Assembly (NCBI GenBank): GCA_016700415.1 | Contig: CP065018.1 | Span: 1-64,000, forward strand | Direction: 5' to 3' | Source: Flavobacteriales bacterium | GTDB lineage: Bacteria; Bacteroidota; Bacteroidia; Flavobacteriales_F; PHOS-HE28 | DNA: 64,000 nt | Part shown: positions 9,652 to 18,854 of the stretch, piece by piece | Layout: every line of letters begins with the position of its first letter | Position numbering within the stretch: the first letter of the stretch is position 1 | Translations under genes and position numbers: made by a program | The notes under the pieces: model-generated | Seen by the model: the letters and a program-made list of their open reading frames with translations, nothing else | The model's database searches: none | What the model was told of the DNA's origin: nothing

Positions 9652-10794
9652 ATGAGCGAGAAGAAGGTATTGGTCCTGGGTGCCGGCCTGATCGGAAAGG
9701 CGATCGCCATCGATCTGTGCCGCAGGCATGCCGTCACCAGCGCCGACCGAAGCCCTGAAGCGCTCGAGGAACTCACACGTCAGCATCCCATCACCGCGCT
9801 CGTTCTGGACATCACCGACCACCGCGCTTTGGCCGAGGCGGTGTTGCCCTTCGACCTGGTGATCGGCGCGGTGCCAGGGGCCTTGGGCTTCGCAACGTTG
9901 CGCACGGTGATCGAAGCCGGGCGCGACGTGGTGGACATTTCGTTCTTCCCGGAGGACGCGCTGGCATTGGACGCACTGGCCCGTGAGAAGAACGTCACCG
10001 CCGTGGTGGACTGCGGCGTGGCGCCCGGTCTGTGCAACATCATCGCCGGTCATCATCACCGGAAGAGCCCGCTCACTCATTACGAATGCTTAGTGGGCGG
10101 ACTTCCGCGCAAACCCGAATGGCCCTTCGGCTACAAGGCCGTCTTCTCCCCTGCTGATGTCATTGAGGAGTACACCCGTTCGGTACACATGCGGGAGGAC
10201 GGACAGAACGTGGTGCGTGAAGCATTGAGCGGGATCGAAGCGATCGACATGGAAGGCGTGGGCCGCTTGGAAGCCTTCAACACCGATGGCCTCCGCACCC
10301 TGCTCACCAGCATGCCCAAGGTGCCGAACATGGTGGAGCGCACGCTGCGCTATCCGGGGCATGCGGAACTGATGAAGGTGTACCGCGCCACCGGCCTCTT
10401 CTCCGCGGAACCAATTGACGTGGACGGGAAGAACGTATCTCCCTTGAAACTCACAAGCGCCCTGCTCTTCCCTCGGTGGAAGATGAAGCCGCAGGACGAG
10501 GACCTCACCGTGATGCGCGTGACGCTGAAGAACAGGAAGGGGACCATTACCTACGACCTGCTCGATCATTTCGACCGCGAAAGCGGAACCAGCTCGATGG
10601 CGCGCTGCACGGGATACTCCTGCACGGCGGTCGCTGAACTGGTGCTGCAAGGCACGTTCACGCAAAAGGGGATCAGCCCGCCGGAGGTAGTCGGTGCGGA
10701 GGACGCTTGTTTCGATGGCGTGATGGACTACCTGAAGGAGCGCAAAGTGAATTGCACGGAACGGAAAATGGAACTTCAACTGCGAACAGCATAG
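9652..10794 (+). CDS. Saccharopine dehydrogenase-like NAD(P)-binding protein
   Basis: This 380-residue intact frame begins KKVLVLGAGLIGKAIAIDLC, a Rossmann GxGxxG motif, and continues with DLVIGAVPGALGFATLRTVI and DVVDISFFPEDALALDALAR. CGVAPGLCNIIAGHH and a C-terminal alpha/beta domain follow. The layout matches the Lys9/saccharopine dehydrogenase (NADP) superfamily, which includes lysine-catabolism enzymes and several amino-acid dehydrogenases. It sits only 6 bases after bcrA and 9 before bcrD, so it is co-transcribed inside the reductase genes, where no such gene occurs in the well-known bcr operons. Its substrate is unknown; a cyclic or branched acid intermediate is possible. Confidence 0.7.
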   Translation: MSEKKVLVLGAGLIGKAIAIDLCRRHAVTSADRSPEALEELTRQHPITALVLDITDHRALAEAVLPFDLVIGAVPGALGFATLRTVIEAGRDVVDISFFPEDALALDALAREKNVTAVVDCGVAPGLCNIIAGHHHRKSPLTHYECLVGGLPRKPEWPFGYKAVFSPADVIEEYTRSVHMREDGQNVVREALSGIEAIDMEGVGRLEAFNTDGLRTLLTSMPKVPNMVERTLRYPGHAELMKVYRATGLFSAEPIDVDGKNVSPLKLTSALLFPRWKMKPQDEDLTVMRVTLKNRKGTITYDLLDHFDRESGTSSMARCTGYSCTAVAELVLQGTFTQKGISPPEVVGAEDACFDGVMDYLKERKVNCTERKMELQLRTA

Positions 10795-10803
10795 AACGGA
10801 ACA

Positions 10804-11655
10804 ATGGAGCACAGCACATACACCATGGGGATCGACGTGGGCAGCAACTTCATCAAGTTGGTGCTCATGGGCTACGACGGGGAACCCGAGATAATGGACA
10901 AGCGCACCGAGAAGATCCGCAAACGTGACCCGTCGGCGCTGGGGGATGAAATGGTGCAGTCGATGCTGGATCGCAACAAACTCAAGTACGAGGACATCGC
11001 CTACTTGGCCAGCACGGGCGAAGGGGACATGGTGAAGCGCAAGCGCGGCCACTTCTACGGCATGACCACCCATGCGCGCGGCGGTAACTTCTTCTTCCCG
11101 GAGGCCCGCACCGTAGTGGACCTCGGCGCGCTCTATGTCCGCGCAGTGCGGATCACCACCGAGGCCCGCGTGGAGGACTACAAGATGACCGGGCAATGCG
11201 CATCGGGATCCGGTCAGTTCCTGGAGAACATCTCGCGCTACTTGGGCCTGAGCATCGAGGAAGTGGGCGACGTCTCCTTGACGAGCACCCAGCCCGAGGT
11301 CAGTTCCGGCATCTGCGCGGTGCTGGCCGAGACGGACGTGATCAACATGGTGTCACGCGGCATCTCCACGCCGGACATCATCAAGGGCATCCACATCAGC
11401 ATCGCCTCGCGCATCATCAAGCTGATGAGCTCCTTGAAAGCCGTTTCGCCCATCGTGCTCACCGGCGGCATGGCGCTCAACAAAGGCATGATCCAGGCCA
11501 TCAACGAGGCCTTGGCCGAAAGCAGCAAGGGCTTCGAGGTGCGCACCCATCCCGACGCGATCTATGCCGGGGCCATCGGTGCCTGCCTTTGGGGCGGGTA
11601 CCGCGACGCCAAGCTCCGCGAAAAGGAGGCCCAACGCGCGATGCAGGCCGGATGA
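10804..11655 (+). CDS. bcrD: Benzoyl-CoA reductase ATPase subunit D (BcrD-like)
   Basis: The 283-residue protein opens MGIDVGSNFIKLVLMGYDG, an ASKHA phosphate-1 loop, followed by GHFYGMTTHARGGNFFFPEA and VVDLGALYVRAVRI. MTGQCASGSGQFLENISRYL and SGICAVLAETDVIN contain the two cysteines that contribute to the inter-subunit [4Fe-4S] cluster, and VLTGGMALNKGM marks the adenosine-binding loop. Length and motif order agree with Thauera BcrD (about 282 residues). With BcrA it forms the ATP-driven electron activator. The frame is intact. Confidence 0.88.
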   Translation: MEHSTYTMGIDVGSNFIKLVLMGYDGEPEIMDKRTEKIRKRDPSALGDEMVQSMLDRNKLKYEDIAYLASTGEGDMVKRKRGHFYGMTTHARGGNFFFPEARTVVDLGALYVRAVRITTEARVEDYKMTGQCASGSGQFLENISRYLGLSIEEVGDVSLTSTQPEVSSGICAVLAETDVINMVSRGISTPDIIKGIHISIASRIIKLMSSLKAVSPIVLTGGMALNKGMIQAINEALAESSKGFEVRTHPDAIYAGAIGACLWGGYRDAKLREKEAQRAMQAG

Positions 11656-11738
11656 TACGGAACTGTATGGTCGGGCGATGACCCTTCCACCCAAGGCACA
11701 CCGCAGAAGCACAAGTGATGTAACCAAACCGATAAACG

Positions 11739-13484
11739 ATGCAACTCAGCGGACCCGAACTACCCCCCGGTGCATTGATCCCCAACGTGGCCACGTTGCT
11801 GGAGATGAACGCGCATCTTTTTGGTGATCGGCAGGTGTACTGTGAAAAGCGCGACGGCGTGTATGAAGGCATCACGTGGAAAGCGCTTTTCGCCGACGTA
11901 CGCTCGATCGCTCACAACCTGCGCACGCGTTACGGGTTCAAGCCGGGGGAGAAGCTGGTGATCTTCTCGCCGAACCGTTCCGAGATGCTGCGGCTCCAAC
12001 TGGCCGTGATGGCCTCGGGCGGTATCGCCGTGCCCATTTTCGCCTTCTTCCACCAAGAGACCGCGGAGCTGCTGATCCAGCATAGTGATGCCCGCTTCCT
12101 CGCCGTGGCCGGCGAACTGCAACTGGAGCGGCTTGATCCGGAACTGCCCTTGGAGCATGTGTTCTGTTTCGATCGCGTCAAGCACCCGGAGCGGAAGAAC
12201 CTGGTCGCATTCAGCGAACTGCTGGCGCCTCCGGCCAATGGCGCCGACGTGCTCGAACCCAACGCCGACCCGGACGCACTGTGCCTGAACATGTACACCT
12301 CGGGCACGATGGGCACACCGAAGTGCGTGCAGCTGAGCCATCGCAACATCCTTTCCCAACAGGCGGCCTTGGGGATGCTCTGGGACCTCGGCCCGGGCGA
12401 CCGCTTCCTCAGCTACCTGCCGTGGCACCACAGCTTCGGCGGCATCTTCGAGCTCTTCACGGCGTTGCGCTCCGGCGCCACCCTCTACTTGGAATCCAGC
12501 TACGGCAAGGACGCGAAGGAGATCATGGAGAACTGGAAGTTGGTCAGGCCCACGGTCTTCTTCAGCGTACCCAAAGTGTACCAGAGCCTGGTGGAACTCA
12601 CGCGGCAGGACCCGGAGGTCGATCGCATCTTCTTCCACGCCGGGCTGAAATTCATCTTCACGGCGGCGGCGGCGCTTCCGCAAAAGCTCTCCGAGGAATT
12701 CGAGCGACGCGGCGTCCCGGTGGTGGAGGGCTGGGGCCTTACGGAGACCTCGCCCTGCTGCACGTTGACGGATCCGGTGCGGAAGCGCACCACCGGCGTG
12801 GTGGGCAACCCGATCCCCGGCGTCACCATCCGCTTTGCCGAGGACGGCGAGGTGCTGGTGAAAGGCCCCAACGTGATGTGCGGATACTACAAGAACGACG
12901 AGGCCAACGCCGGGCTTTTCACCGACGACGGCTTCTTCCACACGGGCGACATCGGCGAGGCCACGCCGGACGGACTGAAGCTGATCACGCGCAAGGACCG
13001 CATCTTCAAACTCAGCAACGGCGAGAAGGTCATCCCCTCCGACCTTGAGAAGCTGATCGAGTTCAAGTGCCATTACATCTCTTTCGCCATGGTGGTGGGC
13101 AGCGGGCAGGAATATCCCATCGCGCTGCTTTTCCCGAACAAGAAGCAACTGGACCATCCCGATTACTCGGTCAGTCCGATGGAAGGCTGCTTCTGCCCGC
13201 GCAGCTTGGACGAATTGAGCAACTGCCTGCGAGGTTGCCTGCACGACGCCAACTGCGGCATCGGCCAGAAGTTCGCCAAGATCAAAGCCGCCATGATCAT
13301 CGACGATGAACTGTCCCTGGCCAACAACACCCTTACGCCGAGCATGAAGGTGGCGCCGCGCAAAGTAGTGGAGGCCTACCGCGCACACTTGGAAAACCTC
13401 TACGGCGCCGACAATCCGCTGGACGAGGAGGTCTTCATCATCAAGCTCGACGAGATCAACACCGTGGGAAGAAAGATCGCGTGA
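11739..13484 (+). CDS. AMP-forming acyl-CoA ligase, long-chain class
   Basis: The 581-residue ANL-superfamily ligase shows the P-loop-like YTSGTMGTPKCVQLSHRN near residue 186, EGWGLTETSPCC near 332, FHTGDIGEATPDG near 400 and KDRIFKLSNGEKVIPSDLEK (hinge region) near 420. It lacks the catalytic-lysine spacing of small benzoate-CoA ligases; length and C-terminus resemble the FAA1/FadD15 long-chain class. It lies in the operon between bcrD and the second dehydratase gene, so it may activate benzoate, a cyclic acid or a 2-hydroxy acid. Its substrate cannot be read from sequence. The stop is 1 base before the next ATG. Confidence 0.75.
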   Translation: MQLSGPELPPGALIPNVATLLEMNAHLFGDRQVYCEKRDGVYEGITWKALFADVRSIAHNLRTRYGFKPGEKLVIFSPNRSEMLRLQLAVMASGGIAVPIFAFFHQETAELLIQHSDARFLAVAGELQLERLDPELPLEHVFCFDRVKHPERKNLVAFSELLAPPANGADVLEPNADPDALCLNMYTSGTMGTPKCVQLSHRNILSQQAALGMLWDLGPGDRFLSYLPWHHSFGGIFELFTALRSGATLYLESSYGKDAKEIMENWKLVRPTVFFSVPKVYQSLVELTRQDPEVDRIFFHAGLKFIFTAAAALPQKLSEEFERRGVPVVEGWGLTETSPCCTLTDPVRKRTTGVVGNPIPGVTIRFAEDGEVLVKGPNVMCGYYKNDEANAGLFTDDGFFHTGDIGEATPDGLKLITRKDRIFKLSNGEKVIPSDLEKLIEFKCHYISFAMVVGSGQEYPIALLFPNKKQLDHPDYSVSPMEGCFCPRSLDELSNCLRGCLHDANCGIGQKFAKIKAAMIIDDELSLANNTLTPSMKVAPRKVVEAYRAHLENLYGADNPLDEEVFIIKLDEINTVGRKIA

Positions 13485-13485
13485 C

Positions 13486-14676
13486 ATGCGTACGATAGAG
13501 TCCACCAACGAATTGAAGCGCCTGATGGGCGCGTACTTCCAGGGCATCAAGAAGCCGGTGGCCTGGTGTACCAGCGTGGGCCCCGCGGAATTGCTCCGGT
13601 CCTTCGGCTTCGAGGTGTATTTTCCGGAGAACCACGGCGCCCTGCTCGGCGCCACGCGGACGGCGGGCGACTACATCCCCGCTGCCGTGAAGGAGGGATA
13701 CGCCGGCGACATCTGTTCCTACCTCACCAGTGATATCGGTGCGCACCTCAGCGGCGAAACGCCCTTGAAGAAGCATTACGGATTGAAGGAGGTGCCGCGC
13801 CCCGACCTGATCGTGTACAACACCAACCAGTGTCGCGAAGTGCAGGACTGGTTCGGCTTCTTCGCCAAGGAATACGACGTGCCCGTCTTCGGCATCACCC
13901 CGCCGCGACACGTGGACGAGGTGACATCGGCCCATGTGGCGGACGTCGTCTCGCAGTTCAAGGACATGTTGCCGCTGTGCGAGAAGATCAGTGGCAACCG
14001 CTTCGACATCGACCGCTTCCGCGAGACGCTCCGGCTCAGCCGGGAGGCCACGGACCTGTGGAAGGAAGCACTGGCCACCGCGGTGAACAGCCCGGCACCG
14101 ATGCTCTTCTTCGATGCCACTATACACATGGGCCCGATCGTGGTGCTGCGCGGCACGCAGGAGGCGAAGGACTACTACGCGCTGCTGCTGAAGGAGCTGC
14201 AGGGCATGGTGGCCAAGGGCGAGGGCGCCATCCCCCGCGAGGCCTGCCGCATCTATTGGGACGGCATGCCGATCTGGGGCAAGCTCCGTTCGCTCAGCGA
14301 CCTCTTCGCCAAGAACCAGGCGGCGGTGGTGGCCTCCACCTATTGCAACAGCTGGGTGTTCGACGCCTTCGATGAGCGTGATCCATTCACCTCCAGCGCG
14401 CTGGCCTACACGGAGATCTTCATCAACCGCAGCGAGAAGGCGAAGACCGCCATCCTCGGCCGCATGGTGAAGGACTTCGGGATCCACGGCGTGATCTTCC
14501 ACGACGCCAAGACCTGCCACAACAACTCCAACGCGCGCTTCGGCATGCCGCAACGCCTGAAGAAAGAGGCCGGCGTGGAGACGCTGGTGCTGGAAGGCGA
14601 CCTCTGCGACCTGCGGTTCTACAGCGAAGGCCAAAGCCACACCAAGATCGAGGCCTTCATCGAACAACTCACTTGA
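13486..14676 (+). CDS. 2-hydroxyacyl-CoA dehydratase / benzoyl-CoA reductase-like catalytic subunit
   Basis: This 396-residue intact protein belongs to the HgdB/BcrBC family. It has KKPVAWCTSVGPAELLRSFG, NHGALLGATRTAGDYIPAAV, GDICSYLTSDIGAH, LIVYNTNQCREVQDWFGFFA, RIYWDGMPIWGKLRSLSDLF, STYCNSWVFDAFD and GVIFHDAKTCHNNSNARFG. Several of these cysteines should bind a [4Fe-4S] cluster. Such enzymes usually work as two dissimilar subunits plus an ATPase activator, yet only one catalytic subunit is present here besides BcrC and BcrB. The activator is presumably the fused protein encoded directly downstream. It may dehydrate a 2-hydroxyacyl-CoA or pair with a Bcr subunit to reduce a different aryl-CoA. 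Confidence 0.78.
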   Translation: MRTIESTNELKRLMGAYFQGIKKPVAWCTSVGPAELLRSFGFEVYFPENHGALLGATRTAGDYIPAAVKEGYAGDICSYLTSDIGAHLSGETPLKKHYGLKEVPRPDLIVYNTNQCREVQDWFGFFAKEYDVPVFGITPPRHVDEVTSAHVADVVSQFKDMLPLCEKISGNRFDIDRFRETLRLSREATDLWKEALATAVNSPAPMLFFDATIHMGPIVVLRGTQEAKDYYALLLKELQGMVAKGEGAIPREACRIYWDGMPIWGKLRSLSDLFAKNQAAVVASTYCNSWVFDAFDERDPFTSSALAYTEIFINRSEKAKTAILGRMVKDFGIHGVIFHDAKTCHNNSNARFGMPQRLKKEAGVETLVLEGDLCDLRFYSEGQSHTKIEAFIEQLT

Positions 14677-14681
14677 TCACC

Positions 14682-16511
14682 ATGGAAGAGCACAACGGGA
14701 CCTTGCGGGTGGGCGTGATCGGCATGGGGCCGGTGGGGCAGATACTGGCCGTCCACCTGAAGGAGGCCGGCTGCCACGTCACCGTCTGCGACCGCAACAA
14801 GGAGCGCGTGGAACTGATCCGGAAGGAGGGCCTTCACCTGGAGGGGAAGATGGCCAAGCAGGTGATGCCGGACGAGGCTTTCGATACGGTGACCGAGCTC
14901 GCTTTGCAGCGGCCGGACGTCATCATCCTCGCCATCAAGGTCTACCACACCCGCGCGGTGATCGATGAGCTGATCGCGGCGGGAGGGGACAAGCCGCACA
15001 TCATCTGCGCGCAGAACGGCATCGATGTGGAGGAGCCCGTTATCGACGAGTTCGGCGAGCAGCACACCTTCCGCATGGTGCTCAACTTCGCCGGCAACCT
15101 GGCGCGGCCCAACGCGGTCAACGTCACCTTCTTCAACGCGCCGAACTTCATCGCTTCCGTGGATGATTCCCAGGAAGCCTTCGCGCAGCGCTTCGCCGCA
15201 ACGCTCACCAGCGTCCATCTGGACACCGTGGTCGTCGACTCGTTCTCCCTCGTGGACAAGGTGTGGGAGAAGACGATCCTGAATTCCTCGCTCAGCGCGC
15301 TCTGCGGCATTTCGCGCCTCACCATCCGCGAGGCCATGGAGCAGCCGGGCATGGCGGAGATCATCGAGCAGGTGATCACGGAGAGCGTGCAAGTGGCCAA
15401 GGCGGAGGACATCCGCTTCGGCGACAACTTCGTCAAGCTGTGCATGCGCTACCTGCGGAAGGCCGGCAACCACTTCCCCTCGTTGGCGGTGGACATGATG
15501 AAGAACAACCAGACCGAGATCGACCACTTCAACGGGCAGTTCGTGAAGTACGGCCGCAAGCATTACGTGCGTACGCCGCTCAACCTGCTCTTCACCAACA
15601 TGGTGCAGTCGCACACGAAGAAGGGGGGCGCTCTGGATGCGCCGGAACCCTTGACCCTCGCGGGCATGTTCGCCATAGAAGGCACCGGCGCGATCAAGGA
15701 GACCAATGCCGGCGCGCATTACGTGGGGGTCGACATCGGTTCCTACTACACCAAGATCAGCGTGATCGATGAGGCCGGTGAAGTGGTGTACCGCGAACTG
15801 CTGCGCACGCTGAACCGCGACAAGAACGCCGTGCAGAACACGCTCAAGGACATCGAGAGCCGCTATACCGTGGAAGGGATCTGCGCATCGGGCTACGGCC
15901 GCGAGCATTTCCCGAACGCCCAGAGCACGAAGACCGAGGTGAGCTGCGCGGCGTTCGCGATCGACTCCCTGTACCCGGGACGCAAGAACATCGTGGACAT
16001 CGGCGCGGAGGACATCAAGCTGATCCGCGCGGGCGACGGCGGCAAGGTGGAGGACTTCTACATGAACAACAAATGCGCGGCGGGCACCGGCGCGTTCATC
16101 ACCGAAGTGGCGGAACGCGCCGAGATCGACCTGCGGCAGATGAGCGAACTGGCCGGCCGGTCCGAGGCGATGAAGGAGCTCAATAGCTTCTGCACCGTCT
16201 TCGCGAAGACCGAGATCATGGGCTGGATCTTCGCGGAGATGCCCGTGGAGGACATCGCCAAGGGCATTTACCTCAGCGTGGCCAACCGCATCTACAAGAT
16301 CCGTATGGAGCCTGACCTCCCGATCTATTTGGTCGGCGGCGTCATCGCCTATCACCCGTATTTCAAGACCATCCTCTCCGAACGCTTCGGGCAGGAGGTG
16401 GTGATCCCGGACCATCCGCAGTTCATCGTCTCGCTCGGCGCCGCCCTTTACGCGCGCAAGCATGCACAACTGCAGGTCGCCGATAACAACGAGCAGAAGG
16501 AAAGGGCATGA
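14682..16511 (+). CDS. Fusion of ketopantoate reductase-like domain and BcrA/BadF-type ATPase activator
   Basis: The first 330 residues or so form a 2-dehydropantoate 2-reductase-like enzyme. They carry VGVIGMGPVGQILAVHLKEA (NADP-binding GxGxxG), KVWEKTILNSSLSAL with the family's catalytic lysine, and NNQTEIDHFNG matching its conserved glutamate motif. Residues from about 345 are an activator ATPase: YVGVDIGSYYTKISVIDEAG, NIVDIGAEDIKLI, NNKCAAGTGAFITEV, NSFCTVFAKTEIMG and IYLVGGVIAYHPYF, with both cluster cysteines kept. Both halves look intact. The ATG at 14682 is preferred over an upstream in-frame TTG. The stop overlaps the thiolase ATG. A cytoplasmic protein coupling 2-oxoacid reduction with dehydratase activation is an attractive inference. 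Confidence 0.85.
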   Translation: MEEHNGTLRVGVIGMGPVGQILAVHLKEAGCHVTVCDRNKERVELIRKEGLHLEGKMAKQVMPDEAFDTVTELALQRPDVIILAIKVYHTRAVIDELIAAGGDKPHIICAQNGIDVEEPVIDEFGEQHTFRMVLNFAGNLARPNAVNVTFFNAPNFIASVDDSQEAFAQRFAATLTSVHLDTVVVDSFSLVDKVWEKTILNSSLSALCGISRLTIREAMEQPGMAEIIEQVITESVQVAKAEDIRFGDNFVKLCMRYLRKAGNHFPSLAVDMMKNNQTEIDHFNGQFVKYGRKHYVRTPLNLLFTNMVQSHTKKGGALDAPEPLTLAGMFAIEGTGAIKETNAGAHYVGVDIGSYYTKISVIDEAGEVVYRELLRTLNRDKNAVQNTLKDIESRYTVEGICASGYGREHFPNAQSTKTEVSCAAFAIDSLYPGRKNIVDIGAEDIKLIRAGDGGKVEDFYMNNKCAAGTGAFITEVAERAEIDLRQMSELAGRSEAMKELNSFCTVFAKTEIMGWIFAEMPVEDIAKGIYLSVANRIYKIRMEPDLPIYLVGGVIAYHPYFKTILSERFGQEVVIPDHPQFIVSLGAALYARKHAQLQVADNNEQKERA

Positions 16512-17767
16512 AGGCCATACACGATAAAAAGAAGGGCTTCGGCATCCAGTACGACGGGATGTTCCTGGTCCAAGGGGCGCGCACGGCATTCGGCAAACTG
16601 GGCGGCACGCTCGCCCGGATATCCCCGACGGACCTGGCCATTTTCGCCAGCCGCGCAGCCATGGAAAAGTCGGGCATCCGTCCGGACGAGGTGGATCAGG
16701 TGATCATGGCGAACATCGGACAGAGTTCGTACGATGCCTACTTCCTGCCGCGCCACATCGGGCTGTACGCCGGCGTTTCCCAAGGGGTGCCCGCCGTGAT
16801 GGTGCAGCGGATCTGCGGCTCGGGCTTCGAGACGATCACTGCCGCCGCGGACCAGATCACCTTGGGCAAGGCCGGCGTGGTGCTGTGCGGCGGCACGGAG
16901 AACATGTCCCTCGCGCCCACGGTGTCTTATGGCAACCGCATGGGCTATCCCTTGGGCCGCGTGGAATTCAAGGACGTGCTCTGGGAGGCGCTCAACGACA
17001 GCGCCGCCGTGCCCATGGGCAACACCGCCGAGAATGTGGCACGACTGCACAGCATCACACGTGCGGAAGCGGACCTCTTCGGAAAGCTCAGCGTGGACCG
17101 CGCCGTGGCCGCCACCGAACGCGGCTGGTTCAAGGAGGAAGTGGTACCGATCGATGCGAGGGTATTTGAGGCCGAGGGCCTGCTGCCGCGCAAGGTCGGC
17201 CTGCCCCGAGGCGTGAAGGGATTTGTCACCGATGAGCACATCCGGCCGACCAGCTTGGAGGACATGGCCAAGCTGCAACCCACGTTCGACAAGGACGGCG
17301 TACAGACAGCGGCCAACTCGAGCGGCATCGTCGACGGTGCTGCTGCCGCCGTGGTGGCGGGCGCGGACCATGTGCAAGCGCGCAAACTGCAACCGCTCGC
17401 CCGCATCGTGGCATCTACCACCAGCGGTGTCGATCCGCGGACGATGGGCCTCGGCCCTGTGCCCGCCATCCGATTGCTTTTGGAACTCACCGGCCTGAAG
17501 CTCGCAGACATCGGCCTGTTCGAGATCAACGAAGCCTTCGCTGCGCAGTTCATCGGTTGCGAGCGCGAACTGGGACTTGACCGTTCGATCTGCAACGTCA
17601 ACGGTGGTGCCATCGCATTGGGCCATCCACTGGCCGCCACCGGCCTGCGCTTGTCGCTGACCCTTGCCCGCGAGATGAAGGCGCGCAAGGTGCGCTACGG
17701 CATCGCTTCCGCATGCATCGGTGGTGGGCAGGGCAACGCCATCCTTTTCGAGAACACGGAGCACTGA
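16508..17767 (+). CDS. Thiolase (acetyl-CoA acyltransferase)
   Basis: The 419-residue thiolase shows the nucleophilic cysteine in VQRICGSGFETI near residue 103, NEAFAAQFIGCERELG, the active-site histidine in GGAIALGHPLAATGLRL and the second cysteine in SACIGGGQGNAIL. The N-terminus has about 18 extra residues before the FLVQGARTAFGKLGG start of the fold. It overlaps the fusion gene by 4 bases (ATGA) and is followed closely by had, so it is part of the ring-degradation operon. In this setting it would cleave 3-oxopimelyl-CoA to glutaryl-CoA and acetyl-CoA, although other 3-oxoacyl-CoA substrates are possible. Confidence 0.88.
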   Translation: MKAIHDKKKGFGIQYDGMFLVQGARTAFGKLGGTLARISPTDLAIFASRAAMEKSGIRPDEVDQVIMANIGQSSYDAYFLPRHIGLYAGVSQGVPAVMVQRICGSGFETITAAADQITLGKAGVVLCGGTENMSLAPTVSYGNRMGYPLGRVEFKDVLWEALNDSAAVPMGNTAENVARLHSITRAEADLFGKLSVDRAVAATERGWFKEEVVPIDARVFEAEGLLPRKVGLPRGVKGFVTDEHIRPTSLEDMAKLQPTFDKDGVQTAANSSGIVDGAAAAVVAGADHVQARKLQPLARIVASTTSGVDPRTMGLGPVPAIRLLLELTGLKLADIGLFEINEAFAAQFIGCERELGLDRSICNVNGGAIALGHPLAATGLRLSLTLAREMKARKVRYGIASACIGGGQGNAILFENTEH

Positions 17768-17771
17768 TCAC

Positions 17772-18833
17772 ATGGCAACAATGGAACAATGGCAGATGAC
17801 CGCGCTGAAGGCGGACTTCGCGCGAGTGGAAAGTGAACTGCCGGCGATCACTGCCGATGAGGCGCTGGTGAAAGTGGCTGGCTGCGGCGTGTGCCACACG
17901 GACCTCGGCTTCTGGAACGATGGAGTCCGCACGAAAAAGGAACTGCCATTGACGCTCGGCCACGAGATCAGCGGCACGGTGCTGGAAGGACCCGCTCACC
18001 TCAAAGGCCGCCACGTGATCGTGCCCGCCGTGCTGCCCTGTGGCGAGTGCGATCTGTGCCGCAAGGGCCGCAGCAACATGTGCCAGAAGCAATTGATGCC
18101 CGGCAACGACCTGCACGGCGGCTTCGCATCGCACGTCGTTGTGCCGCACCGCTACCTCTGCGTGCTGCCGGAAGATCTGCTGCAACGGTACCCGTTGGAA
18201 ACGCTCGCCGTGATCGCCGATGCGATCTCCACGCCCTACCAAGTGGTGCGGAAGAGCGAACTCGAAGCGGGCGACCTCGCCATCGTGATCGGCGTGGGCG
18301 GCGTGGGCGTGTACGGCGCCTTGATCGCGGGTATTATGGGCGCGAAGGTGCTTGCGCTGGACATCGACGACGGCAAGCTGGAGCGGGCGAAGGCGCACGG
18401 TGTGCATGCCACCCTCAACACCAAAGGGATGAGCGGCAAGGACATCAAGGCGCGCGTCCGTGAACTGGCGGTGGAATTAGGCGCACCGGAACTGGGCTGG
18501 AAGATCTTCGAGTACTCCGGCACCACCGCAGGTCAGGAGTTGGCCTTCAGCCTGATCACCTACACGTCCACACTTAGCGTGGTGGGCTTCACGATGGACA
18601 AGCTCGAAGTGCGCCTGAGCAACCTCATGGCCTTCGATGCCAAACTGATCGGCACCTGGGGCTGCAAGCCGGAGCTCTATCCCGAAGTGGTGGACCTGAT
18701 CGCCAGCGGCAAGCTCGACATCCACGACTTCGTGGAGGCCGTCCCCCTGTCGCGGATCAACGAGGTCTTCCGCAACTCGCTCGCCCACAAATACACGAAG
18801 CGCATCGTTCTCGTGCCCGATCACAGCAATTGA
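17772..18833 (+). CDS. had: 6-hydroxycyclohex-1-ene-1-carbonyl-CoA dehydrogenase
   Basis: The protein (353 residues from the ATG at 17772) is a zinc-dependent medium-chain dehydrogenase. It has VAGCGVCHTDLGFWNDGVR, TLGHEISGTVLEG, a structural-zinc segment LPCGECDLCRKGRSNMC and the NAD-binding VIGVGGVGVYGALIAG. Its direct neighbours oah and dch identify it as Had, which oxidises 6-hydroxycyclohex-1-ene-1-carbonyl-CoA to the 6-oxo compound with NAD+ in the cytoplasm. Family length and motifs agree with Thauera Had. An in-frame alternative start further upstream lies inside the thiolase gene and is less likely. Confidence 0.88.
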   Translation: MATMEQWQMTALKADFARVESELPAITADEALVKVAGCGVCHTDLGFWNDGVRTKKELPLTLGHEISGTVLEGPAHLKGRHVIVPAVLPCGECDLCRKGRSNMCQKQLMPGNDLHGGFASHVVVPHRYLCVLPEDLLQRYPLETLAVIADAISTPYQVVRKSELEAGDLAIVIGVGGVGVYGALIAGIMGAKVLALDIDDGKLERAKAHGVHATLNTKGMSGKDIKARVRELAVELGAPELGWKIFEYSGTTAGQELAFSLITYTSTLSVVGFTMDKLEVRLSNLMAFDAKLIGTWGCKPELYPEVVDLIASGKLDIHDFVEAVPLSRINEVFRNSLAHKYTKRIVLVPDHSN

Positions 18834-18854
18834 AACCGGATCCCTCCGCATACC

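Noticed and set aside
11760..13655. A 631-codon minus-strand frame opposite the acyl-CoA ligase
   Set aside because: It is the antisense shadow of a GC-rich gene; its translation is low-complexity, rich in His, Arg, Gly and Val, with no family similarity.
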